DNA of 13,862 nt from contig CAJZGD010000041.1 of the NCBI GenBank assembly GCA_915275065.1, positions 1 through 13,862 on the forward strand, given 5' to 3'. The DNA is from an uncultured Corynebacterium sp. (lineage in GTDB: Bacteria > Actinomycetota > Actinomycetes > Mycobacteriales > Mycobacteriaceae). The translations under genes were made by a program, and so were the position numbers. Under the pieces are notes generated by a model that worked only from the letters and a program-made list of their open reading frames with translations, did not search any database and was not told the origin of the DNA. Shown in pieces: positions 5,993 through 12,691 of the stretch (position 1 is its first letter; the number at the start of each line of letters is the position of its first letter).

Positions 5993-7021
5993 TCACTCCA
6001 GTACTAGGGGGATTTCAACTTCCAAAGAGGTATCAGTACCAATCGATAATGCCGATGGCTGGGCACCTTCATGAATCAGTTGAGCGGCTAACGCTGCGAT
6101 CATTACGCCATTATCTGTGCACAGTGTAAACCGGGGAACCCTGAGCTCAATGCCCGCAGATTGACAGCGCCGGCTTGCTAATTCCCGCAAGCGAGAATTA
6201 GCTGCCACGCCACCACCGAGAAGTAACACTTGCGCCCCGGTGTCCTTGCATGCCCGAATAGCTTTAAGAGTCAGCACATCACATACTGCTTCCTGAAATG
6301 ATGCGCACACATCTTCGATAGAAATTGTGGAGTTGTTTCGCTCCGCCTGCTCCACATAGCGGGCAACAGCGGTCTTCAGGCCGGAAAAGGAAAAATCATA
6401 AGGACTATTTTTCAGTCCCCGGGGGAATGCGATGGCTTTTTTATTGCCCTGCTGCGCAAGCTTGTCGATAATTGGCCCACCGGGATATCCCAGCCCCAAT
6501 AGTCGCGCAACCTTGTCATAGGCCTCCCCGGCAGCGTCATCAAGCGTGGAGCCCAGTTCCCGCATAGGCTTCCCCACCGCAGTAACCTCCAGAAGCTGCG
6601 TGTGACCACCAGACACCAAAAGCGCAATAGCATGCGGCAGAGGCTCGCCCTCCAAATTTGCCACCGCGACATGCCCACCAAGGTGGTTGACACCATAGAA
6701 TGGCACGCCCCAAGCCGCGGCATAAGCCTTGGCTGCCGACGCACCCACCAGCAGAGCACCGGCTAACCCAGGCCCCACCGTCGCAGCCACAGCATCAGGC
6801 GCTGTAATGCCAGCTTCGGATAATGCCGCATGCATCACCGGTTGCATGGCCTCCAGATGGGCGCGCGATGCAATCTCGGGGACCACGCCACCAAAACGAG
6901 CATGTTGGTCCATGGAGCTGGCAACCGCGTCGGCAAGGATGGTCATGGTGCCATCTGCCGCCAAGTCGATGATGCCTACACCTGTTTCATCACAGGATGA
7001 TTCGATGCCCAGGATAATCAT
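5993..7021 (-). CDS. tsaD: tRNA N6-adenosine threonylcarbamoyltransferase TsaD
   Basis: A 342-residue Kae1/Qri7/TsaD enzyme. It transfers the threonylcarbamoyl group from threonylcarbamoyl-AMP to A37 of ANN-reading tRNAs, working with TsaB and TsaE. It starts MIILGIESSCDETGVGI. VPEIASRAHLE is at about 47-57. The metal-binding NHLGGH has His at about 113 and 117, followed by SGGHTQ at about 137-142. The third metal ligand Asp lies near residue 303 in LCTDNGVMIA. No key residue is missing and the length is normal. Its ATG overlaps the rimI stop by four bases (ATGA), showing translational coupling at the end of the alr-tsaE-tsaB-rimI-tsaD block. Confidence 0.97.
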   Translation of the reverse strand: MIILGIESSCDETGVGIIDLAADGTMTILADAVASSMDQHARFGGVVPEIASRAHLEAMQPVMHAALSEAGITAPDAVAATVGPGLAGALLVGASAAKAYAAAWGVPFYGVNHLGGHVAVANLEGEPLPHAIALLVSGGHTQLLEVTAVGKPMRELGSTLDDAAGEAYDKVARLLGLGYPGGPIIDKLAQQGNKKAIAFPRGLKNSPYDFSFSGLKTAVARYVEQAERNNSTISIEDVCASFQEAVCDVLTLKAIRACKDTGAQVLLLGGGVAANSRLRELASRRCQSAGIELRVPRFTLCTDNGVMIAALAAQLIHEGAQPSALSIGTDTSLEVEIPLVLE

Positions 7022-7494
7022 GGTTCTGCCCCATCTTTCTCGCTTGATCGTGGCCGCAACATAGTGTACGCATCGGCACCAGACGGCATATAATACCCCC
7101 GCCGCACCCCTATCGTCGCAAATCCGTAGCTGTGGTACAACGCCATCGCCGGCTCATTATCGGTGCGAACTTCAAGGAATATCGGGGCATCCTGGGCGTC
7201 AGCGATGCGGGTAAAAGCATCCATAAAGAGCTTGCCGACGCCACGGCCTTGGTACGTGGGATCCACCGCAATGGTGCGAATCTCACATTCCACATCATAA
7301 GGAGGCCCCAACACCGCCATACCGGCGTATCCCACAAGCCGCCCAGAAATTTCCACGCCAAAATATTTTGTCAAGGCATGGGCGATCTCTGACTGAAACT
7401 CTTCAACAGACCAAGGTGAGTCACCCGGAAATAAGAGTTGTTCCAACTCGGCGCACCACAAAGCATCAGCAAGCGTAAGTTCCCGAAGCTTCAT
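7018..7494 (-). CDS. rimI: GNAT N-acetyltransferase RimI
   Basis: A 158-residue Gcn5-related acetyltransferase of the RimI type, which acetylates protein N-termini such as ribosomal protein S18. The acetyl-CoA pyrophosphate loop is QGRGVG (about 82-87), preceded by the beta4 strand ECEIRTIAVDP. The family catalytic candidates are present: Glu at about 108 in IFLEVR and Tyr at about 120 in MALYHSYGF. It is coupled on both sides by four-base ATGA overlaps, with tsaB upstream and tsaD downstream. RimI next to TsaB/TsaD is a widespread arrangement in bacteria. Its substrate here cannot be read from the sequence. Confidence 0.93.
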   Translation of the reverse strand: MKLRELTLADALWCAELEQLLFPGDSPWSVEEFQSEIAHALTKYFGVEISGRLVGYAGMAVLGPPYDVECEIRTIAVDPTYQGRGVGKLFMDAFTRIADAQDAPIFLEVRTDNEPAMALYHSYGFATIGVRRGYYMPSGADAYTMLRPRSSEKDGAEP

Positions 7495-8177
7495 GATTCT
7501 TTCCGAACTATCGCTGGTGACGGCGCTTTTTTGGTGGGTTCTTTCGCATCCGGGCGCCGTAAGTACAACGGTTGTAGTGGTTCAGGTTTACTCGTGAAAT
7601 CCGCCACCGCCACGAGATCCGCGGGAAGCGGCACACCTGAAACTACTGTGACTGCCTGCAACGCCGCAGGCAACATCGGCGCTAGTTTTGCCGGCACACT
7701 CATCACATCCACACGACCAAGTCGATGGTCGGATTCCGGCGCAGGCTCCCCAAGCCGGGCAGGCTGACATACCTCGGGACCGGCTACCCGTTGCCCCCCA
7801 CAATAAGATGACCAATAGACTTCTTTACGACGAGCATCGGTGGCCACTACGAGGTTCCTTTGGGTACCCACATTATGGGCGATCGCATCGTGAGTAGGCA
7901 CACCATACACTGGGATATGTCGGGCATCGCCAAAGGCAGCGGCGGTGGCCATGCCGACCCGAAGTCCGGTAAACGGGCCTGGCCCCACTCCCACCACAAT
8001 GGCATCAAGATCCGAGAATGTGAGGTGGGCGTCGTCAAGCATGCGCAATGTTGCAGGCACCAGAAGCTCATTGTGCGCATGAGAATCATTAAGCACCGTT
8101 TCGCTTCGGGTAACACCATCGCACACCACGCCCACAATAAGCGCGGGCGTAGCAGTATCAATCGCAAGAATGTTCAT
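7491..8177 (-). CDS. tsaB: tRNA threonylcarbamoyladenosine synthesis protein TsaB
   Basis: A 228-residue TsaD paralogue that lacks the metal site and serves as the dimerisation partner stabilising TsaD in the t6A complex. It starts MNILAIDTATPALIVGV, an ASKHA-type nucleotide-binding fold. LDAIVVGVGPGPFTGLRVGMATA (about 58-80) is the diagnostic TsaB motif. The TsaD-type His pair is absent, as expected. The gene overlaps rimI by ATGA and begins three bases after the stop of the membrane-anchored hypothetical at 8181-8657, so all are likely on one transcript. Confidence 0.95.
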   Translation of the reverse strand: MNILAIDTATPALIVGVVCDGVTRSETVLNDSHAHNELLVPATLRMLDDAHLTFSDLDAIVVGVGPGPFTGLRVGMATAAAFGDARHIPVYGVPTHDAIAHNVGTQRNLVVATDARRKEVYWSSYCGGQRVAGPEVCQPARLGEPAPESDHRLGRVDVMSVPAKLAPMLPAALQAVTVVSGVPLPADLVAVADFTSKPEPLQPLYLRRPDAKEPTKKAPSPAIVRKES

Positions 8178-8180
8178 ATA

Positions 8181-8657
8181 TTAACTCACCAAATTCCAGG
8201 CACCAGACTGGGACTTTTTCAACGGCAACAACGAGTCGGCTCTAAACGACTGTTCCTTCTGGGTGCATAGATCCGCAACCCGACGTTCCAGCTTCTCCAC
8301 CCGAAAACCTGACGTATTATCAGAGAGAAGTAAATAATTATATTCGCTGGTAATCAGCTTCTCTGGCAGGTGAAGTTTCGCAGCATCTATCTTATACTTA
8401 GCTGCCACAGACTGCCGAGTCTCACCGGGACACACCACAGTGGCTGCCACATAATTATCGCCATAAATATCAACCAGTCGCACAGCAGAAACCCGTAACC
8501 CCGCAGCGTCAAGCTTTTCGAGAGTTCTTTCGAAATTACCCTCTTGATCGGCCAGCTCGGTATTTGTATGAGCCGAATAAATCATGCCAATAACCAGCAA
8601 CAACATGCCGGCAACACCTGACGCAACAATAATGCGCAGTGTAGGGCTTAGATTCAT
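8181..8657 (-). CDS. membrane-anchored hypothetical protein within the tsa cluster
   Basis: A 158-residue protein with one N-terminal hydrophobic helix (about 8-27, IIVASGVAGMLLLVIGMIY) and no cleavage-type or lipobox Cys, so it is probably a type II anchored protein facing outwards. The outer part has a region with GNFERTLEKLDAAGLRVSAVRLVDIYGDNYVA and two Cys at about 76 and 131. I do not recognise the family. It resembles short corynebacterial hypothetical membrane proteins. It lies 61 bases after tsaE and three bases before tsaB, so it is co-transcribed with the t6A genes. Nothing in the sequence shows that it takes part in tRNA modification. The ribosome site is weak (GAAAG), so the start is probable rather than certain. 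Confidence 0.75.
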   Translation of the reverse strand: MNLSPTLRIIVASGVAGMLLLVIGMIYSAHTNTELADQEGNFERTLEKLDAAGLRVSAVRLVDIYGDNYVAATVVCPGETRQSVAAKYKIDAAKLHLPEKLITSEYNYLLLSDNTSGFRVEKLERRVADLCTQKEQSFRADSLLPLKKSQSGAWNLVS

Positions 8658-8718
8658 GTCAGTTTCACTTTCGTCTTAAAATCCAATGAAATCAGGTAGG
8701 CGCACTATCCAGGCACGC

Positions 8719-9207
8719 CTAACTTTCCGATGTTTCCACGAGCCGCCATGAAATGTAGCGTGCTTGCGAACTGGGGTCTTCTCGGACAGTAGCTTCCCTG
8801 TCGATTGTAACAAGCAGGTATTGCGGCACGAGTTGCCCGACTAATCCCCCGCCCCATTCTGCGACCACCACGGCATCGTCCAGCTCAGTGTCTAAATCCA
8901 GGGAGTCGAGGCTGCCTGATGCGTCGTGGTCCAACAGTCGGTAGGCGTCAACATGTATGAGTGTGGGACCGCCGCTGAGAGACGGGTGTTCCCGAGCAAT
9001 GATAAATGTTGGTGACGTTACTCGGCCTTTCACACCCATTCCACGCGCCAAGCCCTGGGTGAAGGTGGTTTTACCCGCCCCTACCGGACCATCCAAAATC
9101 ACCACGTCACCAGCCTCCAGGGCAGCGCCAAGCTCGGCAGCCAAGCCCTGCGTGTCTTCTGGGGTTTCTAACCTGCGACTACCGGATGTTGGGAACGTAT
9201 CACGCAT
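8719..9207 (-). CDS. tsaE: tRNA threonylcarbamoyladenosine ATPase TsaE
   Basis: A P-loop ATPase that drives turnover of the TsaD-TsaB complex. It has 162 residues from the start chosen here. Walker A GPVGAGKTTFTQG is at about 40-52, SPTF (family switch) at about 64-67, HVDAYRL (Walker B region) at about 84-90, and VVVAEWGGGL further on. The open frame extends to 9252, but ATG 9207 has GGGGGT four bases upstream and starts eight bases inside the 3' end of alr (ATGCGTGA), typical of coupled genes. A 61-base gap separates it from the next gene, the only real gap in this block; no terminator is seen there. Confidence 0.94.
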   Translation of the reverse strand: MRDTFPTSGSRRLETPEDTQGLAAELGAALEAGDVVILDGPVGAGKTTFTQGLARGMGVKGRVTSPTFIIAREHPSLSGGPTLIHVDAYRLLDHDASGSLDSLDLDTELDDAVVVAEWGGGLVGQLVPQYLLVTIDREATVREDPSSQARYISWRLVETSES

Positions 9208-10336
9208 GTTGACCCCCAATGTAGCGGCGCACGGTGCGCCCTGTTGGCGCACAAATCACCGCATAATTAATGTCCTGAATCCTTGACGCCAACTCGGTGG
9301 CACTCATGCCGCTGTGCCCGAAGATAATTGCTTCATCACCTGGGCGTACGTTGTGTGGGTTATCCCCCAAATCAATGACAAACTGATCCATGCATATCCG
9401 ACCTACCTGCGGATACCTGTGCCCACCAATGGTGACTTCTACGTGATTTTGGGCGCGCCGCGGCAACCCATCGGCATAACCAGCAGGGATGACTGCCAAA
9501 TACCCCGACTCGGATGCTCGCCAGGTGAGGTTATAGCTGGTTCCTTCACCTGGTTCGATGGGTTTGACCACGGTTACCTTCCCAACCCAGCTCATTGCAG
9601 GTTGCAAGCCATAGTCGTTGCCATCGGCAAGCGGACTATAACCATAGATGGCGAGTCCGGGACGCACCATGTCGTGGTAAAAATCGGGACGGGTAAGCAC
9701 CGCGGGCGAATTACTGAGATGGTTAACAGGCAGCTCCAAACCGAGTTGTCGACCCAGAGCAATAGCCCGGTTGAATGCAGCAGCTTGGGCATCGTTGGCC
9801 GGGTTATCGGGCTCATCGGCACAGGCCAAATGGCTCATGACCCCGGTTACTTCAATATTCCCGGTCGCGGCGCCCACATCCCTGAGCAAGGTGAATACCG
9901 CTTCCCATTGGGATTCATCCACGCCAGAACGATGCAGTCCCGTATCAATTTTCATGGTGGTTTGAACGAGCTTCTCTGGCGTATCAGCGGCATACTTCAC
10001 GATAGCGTGGGCGTGATCCATGGAAACCACCGCCAGATGAATGTTGGCGTCAAGGGCCGCAGCGAAATCCTGGTCAGGCGACCAAATCCAACACAGTATG
10101 GGGGCGGTGATACCAGCTTCGCGGAGTTCTAAGGCTTCGGCAAGAGTGGCCACGCCTAATTGATCGGCACCATTGGCGAGAACTGTGCGAGCAACGGGGA
10201 TTACCCCGTGATTATAGCCATCTGCTTTCACTACGCACATTAATTGTGCTGGTTGAACTAGGTTTTTAAGGATCCGAGTATTGGTTGCTATGGCATCTAG
10301 GTCGATGACGGTTTCCAACAAATTCACGACAACCAT
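9200..10336 (-). CDS. alr: alanine racemase
   Basis: A fold-type III PLP enzyme that converts L- to D-alanine for peptidoglycan. It has 378 residues from the start used here. The PLP lysine lies in CVVKADGYNHG (Lys about 37). MKIDTGLHRSG lies near 128-138. The second catalytic residue Tyr about 268 lies in GTSYNLTW, where the more common form is VSYG. VIPAGYADGLPR and GRICMDQFVIDLG complete the C-terminal domain. The start is uncertain: ATG 10336 is chosen because the family begins soon after, but no good Shine-Dalgarno is seen. GTG 10360, in frame, would add eight residues. alr heads the block and overlaps tsaE by eight bases. Its promoter should lie in the long gap upstream. Confidence 0.95.
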   Translation of the reverse strand: MVVVNLLETVIDLDAIATNTRILKNLVQPAQLMCVVKADGYNHGVIPVARTVLANGADQLGVATLAEALELREAGITAPILCWIWSPDQDFAAALDANIHLAVVSMDHAHAIVKYAADTPEKLVQTTMKIDTGLHRSGVDESQWEAVFTLLRDVGAATGNIEVTGVMSHLACADEPDNPANDAQAAAFNRAIALGRQLGLELPVNHLSNSPAVLTRPDFYHDMVRPGLAIYGYSPLADGNDYGLQPAMSWVGKVTVVKPIEPGEGTSYNLTWRASESGYLAVIPAGYADGLPRRAQNHVEVTIGGHRYPQVGRICMDQFVIDLGDNPHNVRPGDEAIIFGHSGMSATELASRIQDINYAVICAPTGRTVRRYIGGQHA

Positions 10337-10560
10337 TGTGCCATCAGGAGCGCCAAGCACCGAACTGAAGACATCATCAAGATGCTATCAAGCTTGCTTT
10401 ACTGTCGGAATCAAACGGGCTGCGACAACAGTCAGGTACGAAAGCCGACATCAAGCATGGCTGGTGATCCGCCATGGCTCGCCACAGTAGCACCTGCCAG
10501 CAGCTGCCAACGACTCCCTGCATCTATTAACTGGTGCTCACACGCCGCTCGTATCACATG

Positions 10561-10649
10561 TGCTGAGCTGGAGTTCTGGTTAGGGATGTTCCTACACGGC
10601 GCGAATCCCCAGGGATTGAAGGTAGCACAGCCGTTACCCCAGCTCAGCA
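10561..10649. repeat. dispersed 89-bp inverted-end element, copy C
   Basis: Left end TGCTGAGCTGGAGTT (10561-10575), right end TACCCCAGCTCAGCA (10635-10649), middle 59 bases. The outer flanks TG (10559-10560) and CA (10650-10651) extend the pairing. Copy A has GT/AC at the same two positions, so pairing is kept while the bases differ. The middle shares AGCACA and scattered blocks with copy A. Confidence 0.8.
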
Positions 10650-10749
10650 CAATTGCGACAACACACCCCACAGACAACAGCCAGTCTGAAGCCCCGCAAA
10701 ACCACCCAAAAACCACCTTCAACCCCCACACACCACCCCATAGCATAAC

Positions 10750-10837
10750 TGCTGAGCTGGAGTTTGGCCGCGGCTCCCACGCAGCCCCAGGTGGCCCAGT
10801 CGGAATAATGCTGCACAGCCACTACCCCAGCTCAGCA
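10750..10837. repeat. dispersed 88-bp inverted-end element, copy D
   Basis: Left end TGCTGAGCTGGAGTT (10750-10764), right end TACCCCAGCTCAGCA (10823-10837), middle 58 bases with GCACAGCC near the right end as in copy C. It is in direct orientation to copy C with 100 bases between them. The left flank ATAGCAT (10742-10748) recurs at the same place before copy A (3019-3027), so the unit may extend a little beyond the ends given. Confidence 0.8.
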
Positions 10838-10931
10838 TTCAAGCTCCCACCAGCAATCGAAGGGGCGATCAAGGCGATCAGGACAATCAACGACTGTGGG
10901 GCAGAAAAATCAGGACGGCCCCAGCCTTCAC

Positions 10932-11918
10932 TCACACGATTCGTCCCGCTGCCGTGATGGCAGCCTTAATGAGTGGCATTGCGTGTTCCATGCGCTCCGC
11001 GACACTACCGTTCACCACCACGGAGGGCACGTCTTCCGCAGCAGCCGCATCCACAAACCACCGGTGCATTTCATGGCGAATATGTTCGCCATCCCGGATA
11101 CCGTCTTGGACGAAGGGAATTTCATCACCAGTGATGATATACAGGTCAGCCCGGTCACGTTCGGCGATGTTTCGCATGGTGTCGGTGACGTGCCCAAGAT
11201 AGCGTCGTTGCCATTGCAGGGTGGCCCAAGCATTAGTGTCACAGATAATGACGCCATTACTGCGGGCTGCCATGGTGTTTTCGTATTGTTGTTGCAGGGC
11301 ACCGATGCGATGAAAATCATCGTCGGTCCAGGTGTAGTCGGTTGTAAGGATGGATTCAGTGTAATACCGACCCACTTCAGGAACCCATTCCACGCCCAGT
11401 TCTTCGGCGACCGCACGGGTGAGGGTGGTGGTTCCAGTGGATTCGGCACCAACAACTACGATGCGTGCAGCAAGCCCAGCACGCACGGGATCGGAGAGGC
11501 ATTGCCAGTTTCCAAAGACATCGGCTCGGATTTTGGTGCCGGATATGGGATAGCGGTTTCGATTGTGGTCCACGGAAATGTGGGTGGCACCCATGTGGTA
11601 GGCCCAGGTATCCCCGTAGGTTTCGCTGGTGAAGACGGCGTCGGGAACGTAGCGGAGAAATTTGGTTGTGTGCGCCGCCCAGGCAATGGAATCGTCGTCT
11701 TTCCCGATGTCTGGGATGACGCGCACGTTGGCATTGGGGTGGGCAGCGGCAAGCCAATCCCGGCGGTGTTTCGCTGAGATTTTCTCACCAGGGTTGTCGA
11801 CAACCAGGACATCAACGTGGTCGCTGTTTCTTAGAGCAGTGTCAATGAGATGGTGGTGTCCGGCGTGGGGTGGGTAGAATTTTCCGATGACAACGCTACG
11901 CGGATAGGAGTGAATCAT
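10932..11918 (-). CDS. nadR: bifunctional NadR: NMN adenylyltransferase / nicotinamide riboside kinase
   Basis: A 328-residue two-domain NAD salvage enzyme. Residues about 8-140 are the nucleotidyltransferase domain, with GKFYPPHAGHHHLI (HxGH type, about 12-25) and ISGTKIR (about 125-131). Residues about 152-320 are the NR kinase domain with P-loop GAESTGTTTL (about 157-166). The canonical Walker A lysine is Thr at about 163, a form I recall in other actinobacterial members but cannot verify. There is no N-terminal helix-turn-helix, unlike the enterobacterial trifunctional NadR, so it is not a repressor. The ATG abuts the pnuC stop directly (TAGATG), with GGAGG eleven bases upstream. Together with PnuC it would import NR and trap it as NMN, then make NAD. 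Confidence 0.92.
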   Translation of the reverse strand: MIHSYPRSVVIGKFYPPHAGHHHLIDTALRNSDHVDVLVVDNPGEKISAKHRRDWLAAAHPNANVRVIPDIGKDDDSIAWAAHTTKFLRYVPDAVFTSETYGDTWAYHMGATHISVDHNRNRYPISGTKIRADVFGNWQCLSDPVRAGLAARIVVVGAESTGTTTLTRAVAEELGVEWVPEVGRYYTESILTTDYTWTDDDFHRIGALQQQYENTMAARSNGVIICDTNAWATLQWQRRYLGHVTDTMRNIAERDRADLYIITGDEIPFVQDGIRDGEHIRHEMHRWFVDAAAAEDVPSVVVNGSVAERMEHAMPLIKAAITAAGRIV

Positions 11919-12620
11919 CTAGTTTCGCGCCTCCACTGGGATTGGTTTCTTATCGTGTGTGGTTGGTTCCGGGGTGTTTTGGTGGTTTTTCCAGTCCCAC
12001 CAGCCGTAAAAGGCGTTGATGAGAAAGATGGCGTAGAGGATGGCGACGAAGGGGACGTGTTTATGCCAGTAGAGCCCGACGGCGATGACGTCGAGGATGA
12101 TCCATAGGTACCAGGATTCGAGTTTGCGGCGCATCATGAGGTATTGGGCTGCGAACGCGGTGGTGGTGGTAATGGAGTCGAGGATGGGGAAATCGGCTGG
12201 CGTGGGGAATTGCGCGGGGAGCCAGAGGTGAATGTTGGCAATGACAAGTCCGAGAGCAAAGCCGCTGACAAGGATGGCGCCGACCCACATAAGGTTGTGA
12301 CTCAGGGACATGGTGGTGATGGTGACTTTATTGTGATCATCTTTGGAGTTCGTGCGGGCGGCCCACAGGTACCAGCCGATCACTCCAGTGATGAAATAGT
12401 ACACTTGTTCGGCCATGTCGGCGTAGAGGTTGATCTGGTAGAAGAGGAAGCCGAAAAGAATGACGCCAATAATGCCAATGGGCCAGGTGAGGATATTGCG
12501 TCGGGCCGCCAGGATGACTGCAGCAAGGTTAAAAATGGTGCCGGAAAGTTCCAGCCAGCTGATTTGATAACCAAGCACGTCGAAGGCGATATTTGTGACG
12601 CTGAAGAAGTCGCTGAGCAT
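11919..12620 (-). CDS. pnuC: nicotinamide riboside transporter PnuC
   Basis: A 233-residue integral membrane facilitator for nicotinamide riboside with about seven hydrophobic helices. Family landmarks are AARRNILTWPIGIIGVILFGFLFY in the first third, YADMAEQVYYFITGVIGWYLW (conserved aromatic/Gln core), and WYLWIILDVIAVGLYWHK with LINAFYGWWDWKN near the C-terminus. The end is basic and cytoplasmic. The ATG lies six bases after a -10-like TACTAT, and the G-run just before it is too close to serve as a ribosome site, so translation is probably leaderless. It abuts nadR. NrtR probably represses the pair through the palindrome overlapping the promoter. Confidence 0.94.
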   Translation of the reverse strand: MLSDFFSVTNIAFDVLGYQISWLELSGTIFNLAAVILAARRNILTWPIGIIGVILFGFLFYQINLYADMAEQVYYFITGVIGWYLWAARTNSKDDHNKVTITTMSLSHNLMWVGAILVSGFALGLVIANIHLWLPAQFPTPADFPILDSITTTTAFAAQYLMMRRKLESWYLWIILDVIAVGLYWHKHVPFVAILYAIFLINAFYGWWDWKNHQNTPEPTTHDKKPIPVEARN

Positions 12621-12626
12621 ACCCCC

Positions 12627-12656
12627 ATAGTAAGTGTCATCCTTACACTAAGTCAA
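12627..12656 (-). promoter_or_regulatory. sigma-A-type promoter of pnuC-nadR, leaderless
   Basis: On the minus strand TTGACT (12656-12651) is the -35 and TACTAT (12632-12627) the -10, with an 18-base spacer. The pnuC ATG at 12620 comes six bases after the -10, where the first transcribed base is expected. Leaderless mRNAs are common in corynebacteria. Confidence 0.75.
12631..12651 (-). promoter_or_regulatory. candidate NrtR operator in the pnuC promoter
   Basis: On the minus strand TTAGTGT (12651-12645), seven bases, then ACACTTA (12637-12631): an inverted repeat with six of seven positions matching, 21 bp in all. It fills the spacer between -35 and -10, the place for a repressor. The gene for the NAD-responsive regulator NrtR is immediately upstream. 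The assignment to NrtR is inferred from position. Confidence 0.6.
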
Positions 12657-12688
12657 GCTTTGCGAAGCCTACCCCAGCGTCGTAAAGC
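12657..12688 (-). terminator. hairpin between nrtR and the pnuC promoter
   Basis: GCTTTGCGA (12657-12665) pairs with TCGTAAAGC (12680-12688) at eight of nine positions around a 14-base loop. It starts four bases after the nrtR stop and ends directly at the pnuC -35. There is no U-run, so it may only attenuate read-through from nrtR. Confidence 0.35.
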
Positions 12689-12691
12689 GAG

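Larger units (their letters stand above)
10337..10931. other. long intergenic region between nadR and alr
   Basis: About 600 bases with no convincing gene. It holds two complete copies of the dispersed element (10561-10649 and 10750-10837). Between them is a markedly C-rich plus-strand stretch (about 10690-10741), which is G-rich on the minus strand. Near 10401-10432 there is an imperfect inverted repeat (ACTGTCG with CGACAACAGT) upstream of alr. Short frames on the minus strand run through the repeats and look incidental. No clear terminator follows nadR; TGGGGC and GCCCCA near 10900-10925 form only a weak stem. Confidence 0.6.

Noticed and set aside
9314..10132. A 272-codon plus-strand frame opposite alr
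   Set aside because: The minus-strand frame is unmistakably alanine racemase. The antisense frame has no recognisable motifs and no supporting start signals.
10432..10746. A 104-codon minus-strand frame in the nadR-alr gap
   Set aside because: It crosses repeat copy C, has no ribosome site and shows no recognisable domain. The stretch before 10560 looks somewhat protein-like, so a decayed gene remnant cannot be fully excluded.
3030..10837. The inverted-end elements as integron attC sites
   Set aside because: attC sites run from RYYYAAC to GTTRRRY with a different internal layout. The ends here have no such core, no gene cassettes lie between them and no integrase is seen.
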